Part shown: positions 15,508-22,725 of the stretch, one piece after another
Layout: each line of letters starts with the position of its first letter
How positions within the stretch are numbered: the first letter of the stretch is position 1
DNA from: JAWXCM01 sp034408745
Lineage (GTDB): Bacteria > Acidobacteriota > Terriglobia > Bryobacterales > Bryobacteraceae
Length of the DNA: 23,123 bases
Assembly: GCA_034408745.1 (NCBI GenBank)
Contig: JAWXCM010000209.1
Span: forward strand, 1-23,123
Direction of reading: 5' to 3'
Made by a program: the position numbers and the translations under genes
The notes under the pieces: model-generated
Told to the model about the DNA's origin: nothing
The model's input: the letters and a program-made list of their open reading frames with translations, nothing else
Database searches by the model: none

Positions 15508-18500
15508 GTGGCTACCAATCGACTTCTGGTTCGAGTGCCGGCATCGGCGGCACACAGCTTCCGCGCGTCGGGGTTTGGCGCGGCGGGGAGCAGGCTGGAA
15601 CTGGAACCTTTATTCACGGTTACCGATCCGGAGTCTGCCGGTGAGATGGGAGCGGCTGCGAGGGAACCTCGGGAATGGTTTCTGGCGCAGTCGGCGACAC
15701 CGCCCGATGTGGAGAATGACTGGGACTGGGCACACGCGTCACTGCAGCAGGCCGCGGCCTTTGGGTTCAGTGCGTCGCCGGACTCCGACATCATCATCGA
15801 GCCCGACCTGGAACAGCGCTGGCCATTTGCGCCTCCACAGCCGGGTTCGAGCGCGATGGCCGCAACGGCTGCCGCGCCTGCGTGTCAGTTCGAGGATCAG
15901 TCGGCTGACTACCCGGGGGGTACGGGGTTTGCGTGGCACCTGCAGGATGCTTTCTCCGGGCTGAAGAGTGCCCGTGAGGCGGCGGGGTTCGGGCAGGGGA
16001 TCGTGATCGCGCACTTCGATACTGGCTACGATCCGAAGCACACTACTTTGCCTAAGAACCTGGATCTGGGGCGTCAGAAGAACTTTGTGGAAGCGGGCCA
16101 GAGTGCGGCTGATCCGGGTGTATCGGGCACGTTGAAGAATCCCGGTCACGGCACGGGAACACTCAGTATTCTGGCGGGGAATCGCGTGAGTCAGCCGGGG
16201 TTCGACGACTGGCTGGGAGGCGCTCCGGAAGCTACTGTGGTGCCGCTTCGTGTCGCGAACTCCGTGGTGCAGTTTGCCACCAGCTCTGTTGCGAAGGCAT
16301 TTGTGTATGCGCGGGAAATCGGCGCGGATGTGGTGTCGATGAGTATGGGCGGTACGGCCTCGGAGGCGTGGACCGATGCAGTGAATGCGGCTTACGAGGC
16401 GGGCATCGTCATTGTGTGTGCGAGCGGAAATAATTTCGGCGGATTCCCGTCGCGGTTTATTGTGTATCCGGCGCGATACCGGCGTGTGCTGGCCGCGTGC
16501 GGTGTGATGCAGGACGGCCAGCCGTATTTCAACGTGCCGCACATGCAGGGTAACTACGGACCGTCGAACAAAATGCCCACGGCTCTCTCCGCGTTCACGC
16601 CGAATGTGCCGTGGGCTCGATATGGTTGCGGCTCGCTGGTGGATATGGACGGGCAGGGGACGTCGGCTGCCACGCCACAGGTTGCCGCGGCGGCGGCGTT
16701 GTGGCTTGCGAAGCACAAGCCGAATTATCCGAAGCCATGGATGCGGGTGGAAGCGGTGCGGCAGGCGTTGTTTGCGTCCGCGGCGAAGCACGACGACAGT
16801 GTGGATGAAGCGCTGGGGCAGGGCTTGCTGCGAGCTGCGGAAGCGCTGTCGCATGCACCTGCTGTGGAGGCGTCGCTGCAACAGACGAAGCGCGACAATG
16901 CTTCGTTCTCCTTCCTGCGGGTGCTTACGGGCCTCGGTGTAGCGGCCGATCCGCGGTCGCGCATGTATGCGCTGGAGCTGACGCAGATTGCGGGTCGCAT
17001 GCGGGCGACGGAGGACATCTTCCCCGATCCCGATGCGGATCCCGAGCGGATCACCTCGAAGCAGCGCCGGCAGTTTTTCGAAGCGGCGCTGGAGCAGGGT
17101 GGGGCGTCGCGTGCATTGCGGGGTTTTCTCACTGGGCAACTGGGCCGGCGGAGTCCCGCGGCGGAGTCGCCGCAGCCGACGGTCGACCGGCTTCCGGTGT
17201 CGTCCAAACCTGCGAGTCGAAGACTGCGTATCTTCGCGCTGGACCCGAGCTTTAGCCGCAACCTGAACACGTTCGCGCTGAACAGCACCACGGTGGCGGT
17301 GCCGTGGGAGTCGAACGCAACGTCGAACAACCTGCTGCAGCCTGGTCCAGTTGGTGAGTATGTCGAAGTGGTGGATGTGGATCCGGCCACCAACGTTTGC
17401 TACGCGCCGGTCGATCTGAACGATCCGTTTGTGCTGGCGCAGGATGGGCTGGCGCCGTCGGAGAACTCGCCGCAGTTTCATCAGCAGATGGCGTATGCGG
17501 TCTCCATGCTGACGATTCGGAATTTCGAGCGTGCTCTGGGGCGGCCCGCGTTGTGGTCGCCTCGTCACACGCTGTGGCCGGTGCCACGAAAGCAGCGTGG
17601 TGAAGACGTGTACATCGACGAGTATGTGCCTCGGCTGCGGATTTATCCGCATGCGCTGCGCCAGGCCAATGCGTTCTACAGCCCGAACAAGAAGGCGCTG
17701 TTGTTCGGGTACTTTCCGTCGGTGGAGGATCAGGCCGGCGATCTGGTGTTCACATGCCTGTCGCACGACATCATTGCGCATGAGACTACGCATGCGCTGC
17801 TGGACGGGGTCCACCGGCGGTTTCAGGAAGCGACCAATCCGGACGTGCTCGCGTTCCATGAAGGGTTCGCCGACATTGTCGCTTTGTTCCAGCACTTCAC
17901 GTTTCCCGACGTGGTTCGTTATGCGATCGGCAGCAGCCGCGGGGATCTTCGCACGGGCAAAATCCTCGGCGAACTGGCGCAACAGTTTGGCCAGGGCCTT
18001 GGGCGTTCGCGTGCTTTGCGCAGCGCGATCACGGAGGATCCGGAGAAGGCGAACTACAACACAGTCACTGAGCCGCACGACCGCGGCGGGATTCTTGTGG
18101 CCGCGGTATTCGATGCGTTCCTCAGCATCTATCAGCACCGCATCGCGGACCTGCTGCGTATTGCGACGAACGGCACCGGAGTGCTGCCGGCGGGCGATCT
18201 GAATCCGGATCTGGTGAATCGGCTGGCGAACGAAGCGTCGACAGTTGCGGGCCGTGTGCTGAACATGTGCATTCGCGCGCTGGATTACTGCCCTCCGGTC
18301 GATATGACGTTCGGGGCGTATCTGCGCGCGCTGATCACTGCCGACTACGACATGATTCCGGCGGATCCGGCGGGATACCGCGTCGCGTTTGTCGAAGCAT
18401 TCTGGCGGCGCTACATTTATCCGGATAATGCACGGACTCGTGAGCCGGGCGCGTTGCTGTGGCAGGCACCCGCGATGCAGCCGCAGCAGTTTCGAGAAGC

Positions 18501-19002
18501 TCTTGCCGCGCTGATTAACGACGACCAGGGAGTGCAGGGACGTCGCGCGTTCTTCGAGCGGTCGCGCAACAACGCTGCGATTCTGCACAAGTACTTTACA
18601 AAGCCTGGCGCGGTGAGTGACGCGCTCGCCGCGCAGATGGGTGTGGAGTTCGGCGAGGGCAGGAAAGTGGAAGTACACTCGGTGCGTCCCGCGCTGCGCA
18701 CTGGTCCCGACGGGCACGTCATCAGTGACCTGGTGATTGTGCTGACGCAGAAGCGAAAGGAACTTTTCGATCCGGAGCAGCCGGACCTTGGTACGTTCTG
18801 GTTCCGCGGCGGCTGCACGATGCTGGTGGACATGCAGGACAAACGGATTCGGTACATCATTTCGCGCAACATTCGCAGTGAGTCGCGACTGGCCATGCAA
18901 CGCGAGTGGCAGATCACCAGCGCCAGTCAGTCACTCAGTGCGCTGTACTTTGGCGACAACGGTATCGGCGAACCATTCGCGATGCTGCATCGCTCCATCT
19001 GA
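15508..19002 (+). CDS. Dual protease: subtilisin-type (S8) domain fused to a gluzincin metallopeptidase
   Basis: I take the GTG at 15508 as start (1164 residues); an ATG at 15478 is the alternative. Residues 1-135 are an acidic region of unknown fold. The S8 domain spans about 137-445 with Asp171 (HFDTGYD), His214 (GHGTGT), Asn308 (ASGNN) and Ser386 (GQGTSAATP). A helical linker (about 455-570) follows. The second enzyme domain (about 575-905) has the zinc motif HETTH at 758-762, the third ligand Glu785 in EGFADI with Asp789, and a later HDRGG (His857) resembling the thermolysin transition-state histidine. The C-terminal 150 residues look beta-rich. No export signal is seen, so a cytoplasmic location is inferred. 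Both active sites look intact. The MBL-fold gene follows after 20 bp. Fold calls are firm from motifs; substrate and role are unknown. Confidence 0.88.
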   Translation: MATNRLLVRVPASAAHSFRASGFGAAGSRLELEPLFTVTDPESAGEMGAAAREPREWFLAQSATPPDVENDWDWAHASLQQAAAFGFSASPDSDIIIEPDLEQRWPFAPPQPGSSAMAATAAAPACQFEDQSADYPGGTGFAWHLQDAFSGLKSAREAAGFGQGIVIAHFDTGYDPKHTTLPKNLDLGRQKNFVEAGQSAADPGVSGTLKNPGHGTGTLSILAGNRVSQPGFDDWLGGAPEATVVPLRVANSVVQFATSSVAKAFVYAREIGADVVSMSMGGTASEAWTDAVNAAYEAGIVIVCASGNNFGGFPSRFIVYPARYRRVLAACGVMQDGQPYFNVPHMQGNYGPSNKMPTALSAFTPNVPWARYGCGSLVDMDGQGTSAATPQVAAAAALWLAKHKPNYPKPWMRVEAVRQALFASAAKHDDSVDEALGQGLLRAAEALSHAPAVEASLQQTKRDNASFSFLRVLTGLGVAADPRSRMYALELTQIAGRMRATEDIFPDPDADPERITSKQRRQFFEAALEQGGASRALRGFLTGQLGRRSPAAESPQPTVDRLPVSSKPASRRLRIFALDPSFSRNLNTFALNSTTVAVPWESNATSNNLLQPGPVGEYVEVVDVDPATNVCYAPVDLNDPFVLAQDGLAPSENSPQFHQQMAYAVSMLTIRNFERALGRPALWSPRHTLWPVPRKQRGEDVYIDEYVPRLRIYPHALRQANAFYSPNKKALLFGYFPSVEDQAGDLVFTCLSHDIIAHETTHALLDGVHRRFQEATNPDVLAFHEGFADIVALFQHFTFPDVVRYAIGSSRGDLRTGKILGELAQQFGQGLGRSRALRSAITEDPEKANYNTVTEPHDRGGILVAAVFDAFLSIYQHRIADLLRIATNGTGVLPAGDLNPDLVNRLANEASTVAGRVLNMCIRALDYCPPVDMTFGAYLRALITADYDMIPADPAGYRVAFVEAFWRRYIYPDNARTREPGALLWQAPAMQPQQFREALAALINDDQGVQGRRAFFERSRNNAAILHKYFTKPGAVSDALAAQMGVEFGEGRKVEVHSVRPALRTGPDGHVISDLVIVLTQKRKELFDPEQPDLGTFWFRGGCTMLVDMQDKRIRYIISRNIRSESRLAMQREWQITSASQSLSALYFGDNGIGEPFAMLHRSI

Positions 19003-19022
19003 GCCCAGGAGAACTACATATC

Positions 19023-20402
19023 ATGGCAACGAAGAAAGCAGCGGTGAAGAAGGGCACGACGGTTCGCATGTATCGCCAGGGGCTCGGCGACTGTTTCCTG
19101 GTGACGCTGCCGGGCGTGCACGGGCCGTTCCACATGCTGATCGATTGTGGTGTGGTGCTGGGGACGGAGAAGCCCGAAGCGAAGATGAAGCCTGTGGTGC
19201 AGGACATCATTGACTTCACCGGTGGCCGCCTGGACGTGTTGGCGGTGACGCATGAGCACTGGGATCACGTGAGCGGTTTTCTGCAGGCCAACGATTTGTT
19301 TACGTCGGGCAAGCTGAAGGTCGGCGAGGTTTGGTTCGCGTGGACGGAGGATCCGAAGAACAAGATGGGGCAGCGGCTTCGAGCCGAACGGCAGGCTCGG
19401 ATTCAGCAGCTGCGGGCGGCGGTGAATGGGCTTACCGCGGCGGCGGAATCGATGGGCGTGGAAGCATCGCCACTGGCGGCGAGCATTGACGATCTGGTGG
19501 GATTGTTCGGCGCGGCCTCACCAGGGAACACGACTTCCGATGCGTTGAAGGTGGTGCGGTCGCTGATTCCTGGGCAGCCTCGGTATCTGAAGCCTGGCGG
19601 GAGTCCGCTGGAGATCGATGAGATCCGGCAGTTTCGTATTTATGTGATGGGGCCGCCGGAAGACGAGGCTTTGATTCGCAAGACGGACTCGACGAAAGGC
19701 GTGTTTAAGGATCCGTCGTTTGGCGCTGCCGAGGCGTGGGCTGCCGATTCTTCCACGACACCGTTCGACAGCAGCCAGTGCATTCCGCTTACGGAAGCGA
19801 CGGTGCGCCCGGGACCGGTTAAGCAGTTCTTTGAACGGTACTACTTTGGCAAGGACACCGAGTCTGTGTACTCCGACCAGCGCTGGCGCCGCATTGATGG
19901 CGACAGCTTCGGTCCGGCGGCGGAGATGGCGCTGGCGCTGGACAGCAGCACGAATAACACCAGCCTGGTTCTGGCGATTGAGCACATTCCTTCCGGCAAG
20001 GTGCTGCTGTTTGCAGCCGATGCGCAGGTGGGCAACTGGATGTCATGGCAGGACGTGAAGTGGAAGGTCGGCGAGAAGGAAGTGACCGGGCCGGATTTGC
20101 TGCGGCGCACAGTGCTGTACAAGGTGGGGCATCACGGCAGCCACAACGCGACGCTTCGTGAGCAGGGGCTGGAGTTGATGGAGAGCGAGGATCTGATCGC
20201 CATGCTTCCGGTGGATCACGAGATGGCGGTGAAGAAGCGGTGGGGCCGCATGCCTTTGCCGACGCTGGTGAATGCGCTGGTTAAGCAGACGAAGGGTCGC
20301 TGCCTGCGCATCGACGAAGAGTTTCAATCGACCGATGCCGCGTTTCTGAAACGAGTCCGGTCCACGCCGCTGTATCACGAGGTGGAGCCGGATCTGAGTT
20401 AG
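19023..20402 (+). CDS. ComEC-like metallo-beta-lactamase-fold hydrolase paired with the dual protease
   Basis: The protein has 459 residues. The ATG at 19023 follows an AGGAGA ribosome binding site and lies 20 bp after the dual-protease stop, so the genes form an operon. After a lysine-rich N-terminus the MBL fold begins with GLGDCFLV and LIDCG. The metal motif is HEHWDH (His77, His79, Asp81, His82). Later ligands are Asp333 in LLFAADAQ and His370/371 in GHHGSH. The block NNTSLVLAIEH near 311-321 and the spacing resemble the soluble C-terminal MBL domain of ComEC. About 160 residues (100-260) form an insertion between the metal motifs. There is no signal peptide or membrane segment. ComEC-type MBL domains are nucleases or phosphodiesterases; activity on nucleic acid or nucleotide here is inference. 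Confidence 0.9.
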   Translation: MATKKAAVKKGTTVRMYRQGLGDCFLVTLPGVHGPFHMLIDCGVVLGTEKPEAKMKPVVQDIIDFTGGRLDVLAVTHEHWDHVSGFLQANDLFTSGKLKVGEVWFAWTEDPKNKMGQRLRAERQARIQQLRAAVNGLTAAAESMGVEASPLAASIDDLVGLFGAASPGNTTSDALKVVRSLIPGQPRYLKPGGSPLEIDEIRQFRIYVMGPPEDEALIRKTDSTKGVFKDPSFGAAEAWAADSSTTPFDSSQCIPLTEATVRPGPVKQFFERYYFGKDTESVYSDQRWRRIDGDSFGPAAEMALALDSSTNNTSLVLAIEHIPSGKVLLFAADAQVGNWMSWQDVKWKVGEKEVTGPDLLRRTVLYKVGHHGSHNATLREQGLELMESEDLIAMLPVDHEMAVKKRWGRMPLPTLVNALVKQTKGRCLRIDEEFQSTDAAFLKRVRSTPLYHEVEPDLS

Positions 20403-21634
20403 TCGCCGGTGGCGGCCGTGGCTTCCGGAGACTGCACTCTGCCGCGCGACTGGAAGAGCACCGCGACAAACAGGAAGATGACGAATGCGCCGATGGCCGA
20501 GCTTAGCCAGAAGCCGTTCCAGTTGCGCACGACTGCGCCGGTGGCCGTTGTGGTGGTGAAGTAATCGACAGCGGTGCCAGACAGCAGCGAGCCGATAAAC
20601 ATGCCGACGCCGTAGGTAAGGAACTGGATGAAGCCCTGGGCCGTGCCTCGCAGATGCGCGGGCGCGGTTTGATCCGTGTAGAGCTGCCCGGTCATGAAGA
20701 AGAAGTCGTAGCAAATGCCGTGGAGCAGGATGGCCATGTAGAAGAACGACACCAGCTCACCCGCGTTGCCGTATGCCAACAGCAGGTATCGAACGGACCA
20801 TGCGAGCAACCCGGCCAGCAGAATCGCTTTCAGGCCGATGCGTCGATAGATGAGCGGCATCAGCAGCATCATTCCGATTTCCGACATTTGACCGAGCGTC
20901 ATTTTGCCTGCGGCATTCTCGATTCCGGCTTCATTCAGGAAGGCGTTGGTGAAGGAGAAGTAGAACGTCAGTGGGATGCAGGCGAGTACCGACGCGATCA
21001 CAAAGACCGCGAACGAGCGGTCCTTCAGCATCACCAGAGCGTCGAGGCCGATGATGGTGCCGATGGAGACGGGCTGTCCCTTTGCCTGCGGAGGGGTGTG
21101 GGGCAGCATCAGGCTGAACACTGCCATCACCACCGAGCATCCGGCCGCGAGGAGAAACGGAGTGGATGACTTTTCCATTCCGAGGCTGCCCACTGTGAGG
21201 CCGATGGCGATCCATCCGATGGTGCCGAAAACGCGGATCAACGGGAACTGTCCGGCAACGTTGGTGATGTTGCGCAGCGCCACGGAGTTGGTGAGGGCGA
21301 TGGTGGGGAAGTAGCAGAGGCAGTACGTCAGCAGCAGCGTATACACGGTCCCGAAGTCGGTGGCCTGCGAGACGAGGTACAGCAGTCCGGCTCCGATGAG
21401 GTGGAGCACGGCGAGTACGCGCTCGGCTGAAAAGTAGCGGTCGGCGATCAGGCCGACGAAGAACGGCGAGATCATGCAGGAGAGCGCGGCGGTGCCGAAC
21501 ACGGCTCCTGTCTCGGTGCCGGTGAAGTGCAGCGTCTGCGTCAAATACGTTCCAAGCGTGACGTACCAGGCCCCCCAGACCACGTAATTCAGAAACATCA
21601 TGAGGGCAAGTCGTATTCCGACCGAAACAGGCAT
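20399..21634 (-). CDS. MFS transporter, nucleoside:H+ symporter family
   Basis: The protein has 411 residues with about twelve membrane segments. The opening FLNYVVWGAWYVTLGTYL (near 14-31) and the later GICYDFFFMTGQLYTDQ and LRGTAQG blocks match the Nuc_H_symport (NupG/XapB) family, which imports nucleosides with protons. In carbohydrate-degrading soil bacteria related proteins may carry sugars instead, so the substrate is open. The last four bases overlap the end of the convergent MBL gene; the two stop codons share sequence. Translation starts at the ATG at 21634, and no Shine-Dalgarno sequence is visible. Confidence 0.93.
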   Translation of the reverse strand: MPVSVGIRLALMMFLNYVVWGAWYVTLGTYLTQTLHFTGTETGAVFGTAALSCMISPFFVGLIADRYFSAERVLAVLHLIGAGLLYLVSQATDFGTVYTLLLTYCLCYFPTIALTNSVALRNITNVAGQFPLIRVFGTIGWIAIGLTVGSLGMEKSSTPFLLAAGCSVVMAVFSLMLPHTPPQAKGQPVSIGTIIGLDALVMLKDRSFAVFVIASVLACIPLTFYFSFTNAFLNEAGIENAAGKMTLGQMSEIGMMLLMPLIYRRIGLKAILLAGLLAWSVRYLLLAYGNAGELVSFFYMAILLHGICYDFFFMTGQLYTDQTAPAHLRGTAQGFIQFLTYGVGMFIGSLLSGTAVDYFTTTTATGAVVRNWNGFWLSSAIGAFVIFLFVAVLFQSRGRVQSPEATAATGD

Positions 21635-21686
21635 AAGGGTCAGTGTACTGGAATGGCCTCTCGCGTGCCACGAATGGTTCGCGCCT

Positions 21687-21776
21687 ATGCGTCTGGCTCT
21701 TTTGTTTCTGATCGCTTATGCCGTGCTCCACGCGCAGGACACCATCCGCTCGCAGTCTCGGCTGGTGCAGGTGTGA
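21687..21776 (+). pseudogene. Remnant of a secreted protein gene: signal peptide plus about 12 residues
   Basis: An ATG at 21687 opens a clear signal peptide (MRLALLFLIAYAVLHAQ) that continues DTIRSQSRLVQV and then meets a TGA at 21774-21776. The style matches N-termini of secreted von Willebrand factor A (VWA) proteins common in Acidobacteria, where a phrase like RLVQV leads into a beta strand; that parallel is from memory. Nothing downstream continues such a domain in any frame over a useful length, so I read it as a truncated remnant. A genuine 29-residue peptide is the alternative. Confidence 0.45.
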
Positions 21777-21811
21777 GGAACGTGCGTGCGCGGCCCGGCT
21801 TTGTAAATTGA

Positions 21812-22149
21812 GAGGTTCCCAAACGAAAACCTCCTGCCAGAAAGGGCTGGTAAGAGGAGCGGCCGGGTCCGGCGGAGGACGTCGGCCGCGTTAGGTAGGA
21901 GAGGAGTAGGTATGTATGAGGCAGCGGTTAGTGAGGAAAGCTCTTGCCTTGGTTCCGCCTGGCAAGTGCTGAAAGGTCGTAATGTCGGAATCTTTTCGGG
22001 TGCGCCTGCGTCAGACCCGTAAGTGGTTGTAAGAGCAGCGCGAACAACTGTGAAAACCTCCCGTCAAGAACGAGTATACGCAGATACGGGCTTGTTGACT
22101 AGGTGAAATAGCTGAGATGACGGTAAGTAGACTAAGGTAACGAGAAACT
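21812..22149 (+). ncRNA. Hairpin-rich non-coding region, unclassified RNA or long leader
   Basis: About 340 bp before the DUF4230 gene hold no convincing gene but many stems. These are GAGGTT/AACCTC (21812-21817 with 21828-21833); CTCCT-GCCAG with CTGGT-AGGAG (21831-21859); GCGGCCG/CGGCCGC (21859-21865 with 21883-21889) with inner GTCC/GGAC; a nine-position stem with one mismatch (21940-21948 with 21961-21969); CGGGT/ACCCG; GTTGT/ACAAC; and ACCT/AGGT with GTCAA/TTGAC (22056-22104). Two sets are mutually exclusive, as in riboswitch-like leaders. It does not match RNase P, 6S, SRP or tmRNA signatures that I know. GTGCGCC at 22000 and GATACGGG at 22083 recall the 5' part of group II introns, but no reverse transcriptase follows. 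Confidence 0.35.
21912..22022 (+). CDS. Possible 36-residue small ORF within the structured region
   Basis: The ATG at 21912 follows a purine-rich GGAGAGGAG at good spacing and opens a 36-residue frame ending at the TAA at 22020-22022. The product (starting MYEAAVSEESSCLGSAW) has no recognisable domain. Third-position GC is near one half, lower than in neighbouring genes, and the frame overlaps two predicted hairpins. It could be a leader peptide for the DUF4230 operon or chance in a purine-rich RNA. Confidence 0.25.
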   Translation: MYEAAVSEESSCLGSAWQVLKGRNVGIFSGAPASDP

Positions 22150-22725
22150 ATGAAGCGCCGTACAGTTATCGGAGTTTTCCTGCTTGTCGCCTGTATTTCT
22201 TACTGGCTGGGCTCCCGACAGTGGAGTAATCCATTTGGGGATACGAATGCCGTTGTAGTGCAGATCCGGCAGCTCAACCAGCTGGTGACAGTTCGTTACA
22301 CAGTCGAGAAAGTAGTCGCGATTGAGGAGCCACGGCCGCTGCTGACCGCCGAAAAACTGCTGCTGGTTTTGCAGGCTCGCATTGAGGCGGGTGTCGATCT
22401 GTCGCAACTGAAGCCGGGTGACGTGGAGCGGCGGTCCGACGGCACTGTTGCCATTCGGATTCCCGCGGCGCAGATTCTGAATGCGGCGATCGAGGAGAAG
22501 CAGACGCGTGTTTGGGACCGGCAGAAATCCTGGTGGACTCCGTGGATTCCGTTCGATCCGATGATGGAACAGCGGGCGCGGATCATAGGTCTGGATGCCG
22601 CGAAGGCTGCTGCGATTGAAGGCGGGATTCTGCGACAGGCGGACGCCAGTGCCGAGGCGTCGATAAGAAGCCTGCTCGGGCTTGCGGGCGTTACGAAAGT
22701 GGTTGTCATAAAGTGGACTTCATGA
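22150..22725 (+). CDS. DUF4230 membrane-anchored protein
   Basis: The protein has 191 residues. One N-terminal membrane segment (about 5-20) is followed by a DUF4230 domain: QIRQLNQLVTVRYTVEKVV near 38-56, an AGVDLSQLKPGDV block near 79-91, RIPAAQILNA near 98-107 and the closing SLLGLAGVTKVVV. DUF4230 proteins are widespread, usually anchored at the envelope, and have no assigned function. The ATG is preceded by a weak purine-rich site. The stop overlaps the start of the DJ-1/PfpI gene by four bases (ATGA), which indicates translational coupling. Upstream lies about 370 bp of structured non-coding sequence that may be its leader. Confidence 0.9.
   Translation: MKRRTVIGVFLLVACISYWLGSRQWSNPFGDTNAVVVQIRQLNQLVTVRYTVEKVVAIEEPRPLLTAEKLLLVLQARIEAGVDLSQLKPGDVERRSDGTVAIRIPAAQILNAAIEEKQTRVWDRQKSWWTPWIPFDPMMEQRARIIGLDAAKAAAIEGGILRQADASAEASIRSLLGLAGVTKVVVIKWTS

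Noticed and set aside
15739..18900. A 1053-codon open frame antisense to the dual-protease gene
   Set aside because: Its product is Arg/His-rich with no domain. It arises from high-GC codon bias opposite a gene whose sense frame has two intact protease sites.
21931..22040. RNase P-like fragments GAGGAAAG (21933-21940) and GTAAGAGC (22029-22036)
   Set aside because: The distance between them is too short and the remaining conserved blocks, including the ACAGAA region of P4, are missing.
21777..22149. A complete group II intron
   Set aside because: Only a few 5'-like words are present; there is no domain V hairpin signature and no reverse transcriptase before the intact DUF4230 gene. A truncated fragment remains possible and is noted under findings.
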